The translations under genes were made by a program, and so were the position numbers. A stretch of 64,000 nucleotides of DNA from the NCBI GenBank assembly GCA_034431435.1, contig DAOUDG010000016.1:1-64000 (forward strand), in the 5' to 3' direction. This document shows, piece after piece, positions 34,190 through 43,057 of this stretch (position 1 is its first letter; the number at the start of each line of letters is the position of its first letter). Source of the stretch: JAHCIE01 sp034431435. Its GTDB lineage: Bacteria > Chloroflexota > Anaerolineae > Epilineales > JAHCIE01. Under the pieces are notes generated by a model. It had not been told where the DNA came from, ran no database searches, and worked only from the letters and a program-made list of their open reading frames with translations.

Positions 34190-35044
34190 ATGTCATCTTC
34201 CTATACTCCCCCTGACTCGACGCGCGGCGCGAAGACCCGGCCGATATTGGGCTGGCTGCTCATCATACTGGCCGCCGCCAGCCTGCTCGTCACGCTGGTG
34301 GGCGGCATCCAGCTCCTGATGCAGCGCGGCCCCTGGACCGAGCAGGCCGTGACGGCGGTCAGGCTGACGCAGCAAACCCTGACGACGACCAACGAGGGCC
34401 TCGACCAGGCCGAACAGGCATTGAAACTGGTGACCTTCAACCTCGGTGGGCTACAAGGTACTGTATCGGGCATCGCCGATACGGTGGACGGCCTGCGCCC
34501 GGCAGTGACCGGCATCTCCGACATGACCCAGGGAGGAATCGCCAACTCCATCAAGGCGGCGCAGACGGCCCTCGTTGCGGCGCAGTCCGCCGCAACGAAG
34601 ATTGACGACTTCTTCGAGGCGGCGGCCGGGGTTCCTCTCCTGGGTGATCTGGTGGCGCGCAACCGTCCGGAGGTTCCGCTAGGCACAGCCTTGGGTCGCG
34701 TCGGCCAGAGCCTGAACGCCATTCCCACCGACCTCGGCGTGGTGGGCGAGAGCATGGCGGCCACGTCGGGACGCCTGGGCCAGGTGTCGGGCGACATTCG
34801 TAATCTGGGGGCGGGTCTCAAGGATATCAGCGTCGGCCTGACTGGCGCCCAGAAGGTCATCGACGAATACCGCGCCCAGATCGTCGCATATCAGGCGCTG
34901 CTGAAGTCGGCCGAGGCGCAGTTGCCCACCTGGCTGTGGGCGCTGACGCTGGCCGGTCTGTTCGTCCTGTTCTGGCTGGGTATGGTGCAGATCTTCACCT
35001 TGCTCAAAGGCCTGGAGTGGGCAACCGGTCGTCGCTACCTCTAG
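34190..35044 (+). CDS. Membrane-anchored helical protein of unknown function
   Basis: A 284-residue protein with one membrane helix near each end (about 19-41, ILGWLLIILAAASLLVTLV, and about 247-270, LWALTLAGLFVLFWLGMVQI). Both ends should be cytosolic and the 200 residues between them outside. That part is rich in heptad-like helices with repeated 'GLxxI/V' and 'TLxxxNxGLDQAEQAL' patterns, suggesting a coiled-coil or bundle. No enzyme motif is visible. The UbiB-like gene follows after 27 bp and probably shares its promoter, so a joint membrane role is inferred. Confidence 0.7.
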   Translation: MSSSYTPPDSTRGAKTRPILGWLLIILAAASLLVTLVGGIQLLMQRGPWTEQAVTAVRLTQQTLTTTNEGLDQAEQALKLVTFNLGGLQGTVSGIADTVDGLRPAVTGISDMTQGGIANSIKAAQTALVAAQSAATKIDDFFEAAAGVPLLGDLVARNRPEVPLGTALGRVGQSLNAIPTDLGVVGESMAATSGRLGQVSGDIRNLGAGLKDISVGLTGAQKVIDEYRAQIVAYQALLKSAEAQLPTWLWALTLAGLFVLFWLGMVQIFTLLKGLEWATGRRYL

Positions 35045-35071
35045 CCTGCTCTCACCCCAGGAGGCATTATC

Positions 35072-37291
35072 GTGCGCCAGTTCGCCGTACAGGTACTCGT
35101 CAACACCGCAGCCTTGATTCTGACCATTCTGCTGATGCCCGGCATCACCCTTGTCAGCGCGCAGCCCCTTCTCAACTTCTTCGGCATCACCGGATCGCTG
35201 CGCGCGACGCTGCCCTGGTGGCTGGACATAGTGCTGGCGGCGGTTCTTTCCCTCTTCCTCGGCATCATCTACACCTTGATTGACCGCTACATCAAGCCAC
35301 TGCTCCTAGCCTTGACGGGCCGCTTCATCGTCTGGTCCATGGGCCTCTCCATCCTCATCATCAACGTGGTCGCCTTCGCCTTGTTCCTGTGGCTGACGCC
35401 GGTCGAGTGGGGGATCGCCTCCCCCACGGCGCTACGGATTCTGGTGGGCGGCATTCTCCTGGCCATTCTGGGAACAATCCTCAACTTCCTCACGGGCGTC
35501 AACCAGATCAATCTAGCCAAGGGCGACCCTGACAAGGGCTACTGGCAATTCGTCGAGCGCCTGCCCATCCTGCGCAGCAGTAGCCTGAACGAGGGCGTGC
35601 GCGTCAAGCAGATCTACGACCGCCTCTTCGGCTTTGGCCAGGATATCCTGGCTGCGCGCTGGGGCGTGGCCAGATTCCGTGAACGGATCTACGAGTTCAT
35701 GTATGGCGAGCCGAACCCGGCCGCCGGCCAGTCACTACCGGTCAAGACCCGCATCTTGCTGGAAGACCTGGGGCCGACCTGGGTCAAGTTCGGGCAGATG
35801 GTCGCCAGCCAGGCCGAGTCGCTGCCCCTGGAGTGGGCGGATGAGTTGACGCGCCTGCAGAGCAGCGCCGAGCCGTTCCCCTCCGATCAGGTCGTTCAAA
35901 TCATCCAGCGCGAGCTGGGCGCACCGCCGGAAGAACTCTACGCGACGTTCGACCTCAAGCCGCTCGCCGCGGCATCCACGGCCCAGGTCCATGTCGCCAC
36001 GCTTCACGATGGGGCCAAGGTGGCGGTGAAGGTCGAGCGGCCGGACATCATCTCCAAGACCCAGGCCGACCTGCGCATCATCCAGGATACGGCGCGTGTC
36101 GTCGAGAATCGCTCGAAAACGGCCGCCAATCTCGACCTCGAGGGCATCAGCCGACAATTCGCCAAGGGCGTGATAAACGAGTTGGACTATCGCAATGAGT
36201 CCTACCACACGCGCCGCCTGGCCGACAACATGCAGGGTATGGCCGGCATTGCGGTCCCCAAGGTGTATGCGGAGCTTAGCTCGGCGCGCGTCCTTACCGA
36301 GGAGTTCGTCAGCGGCGTCAAGCTGACCAATACGAAGGCGTTGGTGGAGTCGGGATTGGACCGCCAGGTCCTTGCCACCAATTTCCTCGCCGCCGTCATC
36401 AAGCAGATTCTAGTCGACGGCTTCTTCCACGCCGATCCCCACCCCGGCAACCTGTTCCTCAATCCCCAGACGGGGATCATCACCTTCCTGGACCTGGGTC
36501 TCATCGGCGAGTTGTCGCAACAACAGCGCATCAATCTGCTGGACCTGCTGTTTACCATGACCCAGAACGACCCCGACGAACTGGCGACGGTCGCGGCCAA
36601 CATGTCGCGCAAGACGCGGCCCTACAATGAACGCGCCTATCGGCAGGACATGTCCACCGTCTTCTACCAATACTGGATCTACCCGCGCACGAATGTCTCC
36701 TTCAACGAGAGCATGAGCGCCATCACGACGGTGCTGAACAACCACGGCATGCGCCTGGACAGCAGCCTGACCCTGGCTGTCAAGTCGATGATTCAGGCGG
36801 ACCAGTCGTTGGTCGCCCTTGACCCCCAAATTGATCTGGTCCCGGCGGTCGTCGAGCAGGCCAAGACCCTGATGGTGGCCGAGGTAACGCCGGAGCGCAT
36901 CATCGAGATGGTACAGACCCAGGTCAAGCGGGCGGGGCGCGAGTTCGTCCGCCGCATGCCCGAGATGGAGGCGGCGACGTTTAGCTGGCTGACCCAATAT
37001 CAGAAGGGTAAGTTCATCGTCACCGTCGACACCTCGGACCTGACCAAGGGTGTCGACCGTTTCGCGGTGACGGTTGACCGTCTCACATTGGGCATCATTC
37101 TCGTCGGGATGCTCATCGGCTCAGCGATTGCCATCACCTCCATCAGTACGCTGGTGGGGGACAACGCCAATACCTTCTTGCCGGCGATTCTGCTAGCCGT
37201 CTTTGGTGTCGTGCTCTTGTTCAGTGTCATTGTCGCCATTCGCATGGCGCGGTCGCTGAACAAGCCGAAGGACCCCTACGACGACTACTAG
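35072..37291 (+). CDS. UbiB/ABC1 (AarF) family atypical kinase with N-terminal holin-like membrane domain
   Basis: A 739-residue protein. Residues 1-150 hold about four membrane helices laid out like the Phage_holin_4_2/PF04020 family (LLMPGITLVSAQPLL, ALTGRFIVWSMGLSILIINV). The UbiB kinase-like domain (about 205-600) has the KxGQ motif in VKFGQMVASQAESLP, the alanine-rich loop AAASTAQVH, the lysine strand KVAVKVERPD, the catalytic-type loop HADPHPGNLF and the DFG-equivalent FLDLGLIG. Two further helices close the C-terminus. UbiB proteins are ATPases needed for isoprenoid quinone synthesis or lipid transport. It starts at GTG, with AGGAGG at good spacing. Confidence 0.9.
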   Translation: MRQFAVQVLVNTAALILTILLMPGITLVSAQPLLNFFGITGSLRATLPWWLDIVLAAVLSLFLGIIYTLIDRYIKPLLLALTGRFIVWSMGLSILIINVVAFALFLWLTPVEWGIASPTALRILVGGILLAILGTILNFLTGVNQINLAKGDPDKGYWQFVERLPILRSSSLNEGVRVKQIYDRLFGFGQDILAARWGVARFRERIYEFMYGEPNPAAGQSLPVKTRILLEDLGPTWVKFGQMVASQAESLPLEWADELTRLQSSAEPFPSDQVVQIIQRELGAPPEELYATFDLKPLAAASTAQVHVATLHDGAKVAVKVERPDIISKTQADLRIIQDTARVVENRSKTAANLDLEGISRQFAKGVINELDYRNESYHTRRLADNMQGMAGIAVPKVYAELSSARVLTEEFVSGVKLTNTKALVESGLDRQVLATNFLAAVIKQILVDGFFHADPHPGNLFLNPQTGIITFLDLGLIGELSQQQRINLLDLLFTMTQNDPDELATVAANMSRKTRPYNERAYRQDMSTVFYQYWIYPRTNVSFNESMSAITTVLNNHGMRLDSSLTLAVKSMIQADQSLVALDPQIDLVPAVVEQAKTLMVAEVTPERIIEMVQTQVKRAGREFVRRMPEMEAATFSWLTQYQKGKFIVTVDTSDLTKGVDRFAVTVDRLTLGIILVGMLIGSAIAITSISTLVGDNANTFLPAILLAVFGVVLLFSVIVAIRMARSLNKPKDPYDDY

Positions 37292-37387
37292 CCGCAGGTC
37301 GACAGCGCGTTCCACGGCGGCCGCCCGCGGTCATGCGCCGCTGACCGCTCGTGGCCCATTCAACATGAGACAGAACAGGAAGCCTCG

Positions 37388-37915
37388 ATGACACTCGAAC
37401 TAACGGAAGAGACTAAGGACCAACTCTGGGGAGCCGCGCTCCAGGTGGGGCTGGACGTGATGAAGGCGGCGAGCAGCGGCGTCGAAGGGACCATCGACGA
37501 GATGAACGCCATGGTCAATGCGCCCTACGAGATGGCGGCGCGCTTTCCCCATAACGCCCTGCTGCACGCGATCATGCCGCCCCCGCCGACGGAGGCAGAC
37601 CTGGATGTCGAGGTCAATGAGGACACGGAGCCGCCCCCGCCTGACATGAGCCAGGAGAAGGGCCAACCGCAGATTCACGCCGATACCCTGACGATGATGC
37701 GCGACGTGTTGGTGACGCTAGAAGGGCTGAACGCCGGTCAGGAGGGCGAGGAGTACAAGCAGTGGCTCATCCTGGTGGGCGAGGGGGTAGCCCACGCCGC
37801 GCGCGAGGGAGGCTTCCTCGGCTTCGGCAAGAAGGTGGAGAGCGCGGCGGAGCGCGAGGTTCTGGCCGAGATCGCGGCTGTGTTGGGAACCTCACTGCCG
37901 CCTGCTGAGCGGTAA
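37388..37915 (+). CDS. Hypothetical protein
   Basis: A 175-residue soluble protein not recognised from any family. An N-terminal helical part (MTLELTEETKDQLWGAALQV) and a C-terminal helical part (LVGEGVAHAAREGGFLGFGK) flank a proline/acidic linker (about 62-92, with PPPPTEAD and EPPPPDMSQEKG). The two ends could be halves of one helical bundle. It has its own ribosome site (AGGAAG) and follows the UbiB gene by 96 bp. A strong hairpin terminator follows directly. Confidence 0.65.
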   Translation: MTLELTEETKDQLWGAALQVGLDVMKAASSGVEGTIDEMNAMVNAPYEMAARFPHNALLHAIMPPPPTEADLDVEVNEDTEPPPPDMSQEKGQPQIHADTLTMMRDVLVTLEGLNAGQEGEEYKQWLILVGEGVAHAAREGGFLGFGKKVESAAEREVLAEIAAVLGTSLPPAER

Positions 37916-37923
37916 CTCTGTCA

Positions 37924-37956
37924 AGACCCGAAGGGTTGCGGAAACCCTTCGGGTCT
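37924..37956. terminator. Perfect 14-bp hairpin between convergent genes
   Basis: AGACCCGAAGGGTT and AACCCTTCGGGTCT pair exactly around a GCGGA loop, 8 bp past the stop of the hypothetical gene. It lacks a T-tract and should serve both strands. Confidence 0.7.
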
Positions 37957-38039
37957 GACCCGCCCGCACCGCGCTCACAGGCTGTCGGCCGAGCCGGGCA
38001 CATGCGGCCGCCTTGTGTTCTGCCTGGGTTACGGTCGTC

Positions 38040-39464
38040 TCACGCCCGCGACGAGCCTCGCGGCGCGATGTTCTTGTTCACCCGAAACACGTTCTGCGGG
38101 TCCCACTTCGTTTTCACCTCGACCAGCCGCTCGAAGTTCGCGCCATACGCGGCGCGGATGCGTTCCTCACCCTCTTCGGCCGTCAGGAAGTTGATGTACG
38201 TGCCGCCTGTAGAGAAGGGGCGCGTATCCCGCCACGCCCCGCGCGCCCACGCGATATTGGCTGCGTCGTCGGCGGGGTTGTCCCAAGAGGCGGCGAAGTT
38301 GACCACGTGCGTTGCCTCGCGATTTCCCGCCGGGGAGAACTCGCCTGGAAGCCGCCTCAGCGCGCCATCGATCGGAAAGATCAAGATGCCGGTGTGGGGC
38401 GACACGATGCGCGCCGCGTGCTCGGCTACCAGGGAGAGGAATGGCGGCTCCAGGCGAGGCAGGTACTCGGACTTCCAGTAATAGCGGCGACCACTGGGCT
38501 GGGTGGCATCGAGCAGGCTCTGCTGCGAGGTGTACGCTCGCGGCTGGATGATATCCCCAGCCGGGGAACCGAAGGCCTTGATGGCCGCGACGCGCCGAGC
38601 CGCCTCATCCAGTGGGCCCGTGTCGCACACAAAGAGGGCCACGATGGGCTTGCCGTGGAGTTCCCTGGGCAGCCACGGGGCGGGCGGGGCCGGGCGCAAC
38701 GCCGCGACAACCGTGAGTTCGGGCGGCGCCGCGTCGGTCAGCGTGCGCCACATGTCGAGCACTTCGTGCGTTTGCTCAGCCGGCCAGGCGATGGCGCCGG
38801 CCATGATCTGCGGCCCCACCGGGTACAGCCTGTACTCGAAGCTGGTGACGACACCGAAGTTACCGCCGCCACCCCGCAGGCCCCAGAAGAGGTCGGGGTT
38901 CTCGTCGTCGCTGGCTCGAACGATCTGCCCCTTGGCCGTGACCACGTCCATCGACAGGACATTGTCGCACGTCCAGCCAAAGCGGCGCGTCAGATAGCCA
39001 AAGCCGCCGCCCACGGTCAGCCCCGCGATGCCGGTGTTGGACACGAAACCTAGCGGTGTAGCCAGACCATGCACCTGGGTCTCCCGGTCCAGGTCGCCCA
39101 GCAAGCACCCTGCCTGGGCGCGGGCGGTCCGTGCCGTGGGGTCTATCCACACACCGCGCAGGCGGGACATGTCGAGCAGCACGCCGCCGTCGCTAACAGC
39201 CAGCCCGGCGATGTTGTGGCCGCCGCCCTTGATGGACAGCGGCAGGTTGTGGTCGCGGGCGAAGGCGACCCCCGCGATGACATCGGCCACGCCAAGACAG
39301 CGCACGATGGCCACCGGATGACGATCGATCATGGCGTTCCAGACGGAGCGGGCGTCATCGTAGCCCGGGTCGGCGGGGAGCAGGAGCGAGCCGCGCAGGC
39401 TGTTTCGTAGACTGGCGACGGTGGATGGCTGAAGCACAACACGGTCGGTCTTCCGTGCGGTCAT
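38040..39464 (-). CDS. FAD-dependent oxidoreductase of the berberine-bridge / 6-hydroxynicotine oxidase type
   Basis: A 474-residue flavoenzyme. The PCMH-type FAD domain shows LPLSIKGGGHNIAGLAVSDG (His for covalent 8-alpha attachment, about 83-102), TPLGFVSNTGIAGLTVGGGF, and RRFGWTCDNVLSMDVVTAKG, whose cysteine matches the second (6-S-cysteinyl) attachment site. The berberine-bridge C-terminal segment TKWDPQNVFRVNKNI is present. Bicovalent FAD is thus predicted. No signal peptide is seen. Such enzymes oxidise sugars, oligosaccharides or alkaloid-like amines with O2. GGAGGG lies 7 nt before the ATG at 39464, and a perfect consensus promoter lies upstream. Confidence 0.9.
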   Translation of the reverse strand: MTARKTDRVVLQPSTVASLRNSLRGSLLLPADPGYDDARSVWNAMIDRHPVAIVRCLGVADVIAGVAFARDHNLPLSIKGGGHNIAGLAVSDGGVLLDMSRLRGVWIDPTARTARAQAGCLLGDLDRETQVHGLATPLGFVSNTGIAGLTVGGGFGYLTRRFGWTCDNVLSMDVVTAKGQIVRASDDENPDLFWGLRGGGGNFGVVTSFEYRLYPVGPQIMAGAIAWPAEQTHEVLDMWRTLTDAAPPELTVVAALRPAPPAPWLPRELHGKPIVALFVCDTGPLDEAARRVAAIKAFGSPAGDIIQPRAYTSQQSLLDATQPSGRRYYWKSEYLPRLEPPFLSLVAEHAARIVSPHTGILIFPIDGALRRLPGEFSPAGNREATHVVNFAASWDNPADDAANIAWARGAWRDTRPFSTGGTYINFLTAEEGEERIRAAYGANFERLVEVKTKWDPQNVFRVNKNIAPRGSSRA

Positions 39465-39552
39465 AAGCAGACCCTCCAATCGCGGACGCTATGTGATTTT
39501 TGGTGACGAGGTGGCAGGGAAAGAGGTAGTTGACAACGTGGATGGCAGCGAC

Positions 39553-39581
39553 ATTATACGGGGGCTAGCCTCGCCTGTCAA
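39553..39581 (-). promoter_or_regulatory. Perfect consensus sigma70 promoter of the flavoenzyme gene
   Basis: Minus strand TTGACA, exactly 17 bp, TATAAT. Predicted start near 39546; about 80 nt of leader. The short inverted GTTGTCAAC (39529-39537) lies just after the start and could be an operator. Confidence 0.85.
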
Positions 39582-39631
39582 GAGGTATGCGCGGAACAAT
39601 TTGGAGAGAATGCGAGGCAGGCAGCCGATGC

Positions 39632-40708
39632 TTATCCGTGCGCCAGCGTCACCCGCCGCCCCTCGCGGCTGGCCTGGTAGGCGGCGTCGACGATGCGCGC
39701 CACCTGCCAGGCGTCGTGGCCGGTCGTCGGCGGCGCGCCGTGGCCCTGGGCGGCGCGGATGAACGCGTGCACAAAGTCCTCGCCATAGCCGCCGCCATAG
39801 GATGGCGTGTCGCGCAACTCGTACACGAACTCGCGCCGGGGCGCGCCGTACCAGGCCGCCGTGCTGCTCTCGGCCAGCAGGCGCGGCGGCTTCGCCGTCG
39901 GCTCCCACGCCACGCGGCCCGCCAGGCCACGAATCCCCAGATACGAGTCATAGCCGGACGCCATGTAGCCGCCGCCACTGAGGGTAAGCATGTAGCCCGC
40001 GTGGAACGAGGCCACGGCCCCCGAACGAAAACGCAGCGTCAGGGCAATCACATCCTCCACGTCGATGGCCTCGCCGCTCAGGGTCGCCCCCTCGGCCGAC
40101 ACGGCCACGACCTCGTCCCCTGTCACGAAGCGCATCAGGTCCAGGTAGTGGCAGCCGAGCCAGGACAGGATGCCGCCGCCTGCCTGCGCCTGCCTGAACA
40201 GCCAGTGGCGCGGGTCGCGGAAGCGCACCCCCGTCGTCACCATCCGACCTTCCAGGGAGACGAGCGGCCCCAGCAGGCCCTGGGCCACCATGTCCCGCGC
40301 CGCCTGCGCTGCCGGGTGGAGGCGATTCTGGTAGCACACACTAAGGATCACGCCCGCGTCCTCGGCGGCGCGCACGGCGCGCTCGACCTCGGCGGCGGTA
40401 CGGCCGATGGGCTTCTCGGCCAGAATGTGCTTGCCTGCTCGCGCCGCGCGCTCGACCAGCTCGGGGGCGCGGTCATTGGGCACGGCGGTGAGGACGAAGA
40501 ACACGTCGTCGCGGGCCAGTGTTGCGTCCAGGTCGGTGGTGACGGCAACAACCTTAGCGGGCTGCTCGGCCTGCGCCTCGGCCAGGGCCGGGGCGCTCTC
40601 GTCCCATACGACGATGCGGTCGATCTCCGGCAGGGCCTGCAACGTGCGCAGGTGGGCGAGAGAGTGGGGATGCTGGATGCCCAGCAAGGCGGCGGTTATA
40701 GAAGTCAC
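39632..40708 (-). CDS. Gfo/Idh/MocA family oxidoreductase
   Basis: A 358-residue enzyme of the same family as those at 1922, 5442 and 45519. The N-terminus TSITAALLGIQHPHSLAHLR is unusual in having GIQHPHS where the glycine-rich loop GxGxxG is normally found, so cofactor binding may be atypical. AEKPIGRTAAEVERAV (about 100-115) supplies the active-site lysine, and GGGILSWLGCHYLDLMRFV (about 180-198) the C-terminal catalytic segment. It starts at GTG 40708 with GGAGGG 6 nt before. It lies downstream of an MDR dehydrogenase gene, with a perfect hairpin between them. Confidence 0.88.
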   Translation of the reverse strand: MTSITAALLGIQHPHSLAHLRTLQALPEIDRIVVWDESAPALAEAQAEQPAKVVAVTTDLDATLARDDVFFVLTAVPNDRAPELVERAARAGKHILAEKPIGRTAAEVERAVRAAEDAGVILSVCYQNRLHPAAQAARDMVAQGLLGPLVSLEGRMVTTGVRFRDPRHWLFRQAQAGGGILSWLGCHYLDLMRFVTGDEVVAVSAEGATLSGEAIDVEDVIALTLRFRSGAVASFHAGYMLTLSGGGYMASGYDSYLGIRGLAGRVAWEPTAKPPRLLAESSTAAWYGAPRREFVYELRDTPSYGGGYGEDFVHAFIRAAQGHGAPPTTGHDAWQVARIVDAAYQASREGRRVTLAHG

Positions 40709-40748
40709 GGGAATCCCTCCACGCCATTCAGGCTCGCGCGTCTCCGCC

Positions 40749-40779
40749 TGGCGTGCGGTAGCAGGGCTACCGCACGCCA
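40749..40779. terminator. Perfect 14-bp hairpin between MDR and Gfo genes
   Basis: TGGCGTGCGGTAGC and GCTACCGCACGCCA pair exactly around a 3-nt loop. In the minus-strand transcript it lies 10 nt after the MDR stop and about 40 nt before the Gfo start, so it may attenuate read-through or mark an RNA-processing end. Confidence 0.55.
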
Positions 40780-40788
40780 AAAAGGTGG

Positions 40789-41796
40789 CTACACGTCCCA
40801 GCGAAAGACGATGCCCATCCAGTCGTCGCCGCCGCGCGCCATCATGTCCGCCATCGCCTGGGCCTCGGTGTAGGGGACGACGTGGCTGATGAGATGGCCC
40901 AGGCGCAGCTCACCCGACTTGAGGAGGCGCAGGCAGGCGCGACGGTTGCGCTGCCGGGTCCACGGCCAGTAGGGGTGGGGCGTTGTCAGGCTCATCTCGT
41001 AGTTGCCCACGATGGTCAGCTCGTGGCGCAGCAGTTCCGCCTGCAAGCCGATGGTGGCAAGGCCGGGCGGGCTGCCCGTCAGCACCACCGTCCCCCGCTC
41101 AGCGGCAGCTTGCAGACAGGCTTGCAGGATCGCCGGCGTGGGCGCGCAGTGAAACACGGCCTCCGCGCCCACGCCGCCGGTGATGGCGCGGATGGCTGCG
41201 ACAGGGTCGTCCGTCGCCGCGTCGACGACGTGGCTTGCGCCGCTGACGCGCGCCTTGTCCAGGCGTGACGGGTACAGGTCGACGGCGATAAGCGGGTATG
41301 CGCCCGACAGGCGCGCCAGTTGGAGCGTAAGTTGCCCGATCAGACCCACGCCGAAGACGGCCACCGACTGGTCGATCTGTAGCCGGGCGCGGCGCACGCC
41401 ATGCAGGGCGATGTCAGCCAGGATGACGAAGCCGACGCTATCGAGGTCGTGGGCGGGGTCCAGCCGCTCGATGTACCACGCCGCCGGACCAGCGTCGTCC
41501 AGGTCTACCAGCCAATGCGCGCCGTGGTAGCCCGCCGTCAGCACGCGCTCGCCGACGGCGTAGCCCTCGATCGCCGACCCCATGACCTCGACTGTGCCGA
41601 CGGTCATGTAGCCGAGCGGGGCGGGAGTGGCGGCGCGGCCGGGTGGGTTCTCGCGGTAGTAGTTCATCTCCGTGCCCGCGCTGACGTAGCTGCGCTCGAC
41701 GCGGACCAGCATCTGGCGCGGGCCGGGCGGGGCCAGGTCGATCTCGACGGCCTCCAGGAGGGGGCCAGGGCGGGCCATCAGGCGCAGGCTGCGCAT
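40789..41796 (-). CDS. Medium-chain dehydrogenase lacking the structural-zinc loop
   Basis: A 335-residue MDR protein. The N-terminal catalytic half has the SAGTE motif in YVSAGTEMNYYRENPPG (about 37-53), and the cofactor half has SVAVFGVGLIGQLTLQLARL (about 156-175). The C-x2-C-x2-C-x7-C structural-zinc loop is absent, as in bacteriochlorophyllide/sugar dehydrogenases that accompany Gfo/Idh/MocA enzymes. The C-terminus HPYWPWTRQRNRRACLRLL is typical of that group. Its substrate is unknown. GGAGG precedes the ATG; it is divergent from the D-threonine-aldolase-like gene and upstream of a Gfo gene. Confidence 0.82.
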   Translation of the reverse strand: MRSLRLMARPGPLLEAVEIDLAPPGPRQMLVRVERSYVSAGTEMNYYRENPPGRAATPAPLGYMTVGTVEVMGSAIEGYAVGERVLTAGYHGAHWLVDLDDAGPAAWYIERLDPAHDLDSVGFVILADIALHGVRRARLQIDQSVAVFGVGLIGQLTLQLARLSGAYPLIAVDLYPSRLDKARVSGASHVVDAATDDPVAAIRAITGGVGAEAVFHCAPTPAILQACLQAAAERGTVVLTGSPPGLATIGLQAELLRHELTIVGNYEMSLTTPHPYWPWTRQRNRRACLRLLKSGELRLGHLISHVVPYTEAQAMADMMARGGDDWMGIVFRWDV

Positions 41797-41813
41797 CTCG
41801 TGTCCTCCGCTAA

Positions 41814-41842
41814 TTGACGCCGCTCTGGGCGACATGTATACT
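41814..41842 (+). promoter_or_regulatory. Promoter of the D-threonine-aldolase-like gene
   Basis: TTGACG, exactly 17 bp, TATACT; predicted start near 41849, about 30 nt before the ATG. Confidence 0.75.
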
Positions 41843-41879
41843 GTCGACCATTGACCCTTTGCGCAAGGATACCTTACCC

Positions 41880-42992
41880 ATGCTGCACACTCTGACCTCG
41901 CCCCTGGATATGATCGGCCGCTCCAAGTGGGAGTTGGACACGCCCGCGCTCGTGGTCGACCTGGATGCTATGGAGCGCAACATCCGGCTGATGGCCGACT
42001 TCCTCGGCGATGGCCCGGTCAAGCTGCGCCCCCACATGAAGACCCACAAGACGCCGCAGATCGCCCTCATGCAGATTCGGGCGGGCGCGGTGGGCGTGAC
42101 GTGCCAGAAGGTCGGCGAGGCCGAGGCGATGGTGGACGGAGGCGTCGCGGATGTACTCATCGCCAACCAAATCGTCGGCCCGGTCAAGATTCGTCGCCTG
42201 ATGAACCTGGCGCAGCGGGCGCGGATCATGGTCGCCGTGGACAGCGCCGACAACGTGGCCGACCTGTCGCGGGCGGCGGTGGCGGCGGGCGTGACGCTAG
42301 GCGTGCTGGTCGAGATCAACCACGGCATGAATCGCTGCGGGACCGAGCCAGGCCAGCCCACCCTCGCCCTGGCGCGCATCGTCGCCGACGCGCCAGGCCT
42401 GCGCTTCCTGGGCCTGCAAGCCTACGAGGGCCACGTCGTCATGCTGCCCGACTTCGAGGCGCGCAAGGCAGCGGTCGAGCAGGCGCTCGCGATCGCGATG
42501 GACAGCAAGGCCCTCATCGAGGCCGACGGCCTGCCCGTGCCTGTGTTCAGCGGCGGCGGCACCGGCTCCTACGCCATCACCGGCCGCTACCCCGGCGTCA
42601 CCGAGCTACAGGCGGGGTCGTACGTGACCATGGACGTCGGCTACAGACGCATCGGCATGCCCTTCGAGTGCGCGCTGACGGTGCTGACAACCATCGTCAG
42701 CCGCCCCCGCGACGGGGTCATGGTCGGCGACAGCGGCCTCAAGGTGATTACGCCGGAGTTCGGCATGCCCGACATCGTCGACCGGCCGGGCGCGAAAGTC
42801 ATCTACCTGTCCGAGGAACACACCAAGATCGAGCTTAGCGAGCCGCTACCCGATATCAAGGTCGGCGACAAGATCGAACTCATCCCTAGCCACGGTTGCA
42901 CGACCTTCAACCTCCACGACTGGGTGTACATGACCCGCCACGACGTGGTCGAGTACGCCTGGCGAGTCACGGCGCGGGGGCGCAGCCAGTAG
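41880..42992 (+). CDS. PLP-dependent D-threonine aldolase / D-serine dehydratase-like enzyme
   Basis: A 370-residue fold-type III PLP enzyme. KWELDTPALVVDLDAMERNI opens the alanine-racemase-like barrel, and K54 in LRPHMKTHKTPQIA is the expected Schiff-base lysine. The C-terminal beta domain ends with IPSHGCTTFNLHDWVYM, whose His and Cys correspond to the metal site used by D-threonine aldolase and eukaryotic-type D-serine dehydratase. It should cleave or dehydrate a D-hydroxy amino acid. It is convergent with a D-aminoacylase gene and sits in a cluster of amidohydrolases, supporting D-amino-acid use. Its stop TAG lies in a heptamer-repeat array. GGA lies 11 nt before the ATG. Confidence 0.88.
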   Translation: MLHTLTSPLDMIGRSKWELDTPALVVDLDAMERNIRLMADFLGDGPVKLRPHMKTHKTPQIALMQIRAGAVGVTCQKVGEAEAMVDGGVADVLIANQIVGPVKIRRLMNLAQRARIMVAVDSADNVADLSRAAVAAGVTLGVLVEINHGMNRCGTEPGQPTLALARIVADAPGLRFLGLQAYEGHVVMLPDFEARKAAVEQALAIAMDSKALIEADGLPVPVFSGGGTGSYAITGRYPGVTELQAGSYVTMDVGYRRIGMPFECALTVLTTIVSRPRDGVMVGDSGLKVITPEFGMPDIVDRPGAKVIYLSEEHTKIELSEPLPDIKVGDKIELIPSHGCTTFNLHDWVYMTRHDVVEYAWRVTARGRSQ

Positions 42993-43057
42993 GCAGTAGT
43001 CAGTGGCCCGTGAGCCGTAGGGCGCGGCCGTTCCTCCTGACCACTGACCACTATCTC
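42987..43057. repeat. Degenerate heptamer repeat array with inverted arms (type CAGTAGT/CAGTGGT)
   Basis: Plus strand: CAGTAGG CAGTAGT, then CAGTGGC, CCGTGAG and CCGTAGG (42987-43021). After a 15-bp spacer come CTGACCA, CTGACCA, CTATCTC (43037-43057), the reverse-complement form. The arms can pair imperfectly. The TAG stops of both convergent genes (42990-42992 plus, 43051-43053 minus) are inside heptamers. Confidence 0.65.

Noticed and set aside
35072..35520. Prophage signal from the holin-like membrane domain
   Set aside because: The domain is part of a UbiB protein; no other phage gene, integrase or attachment site is near.
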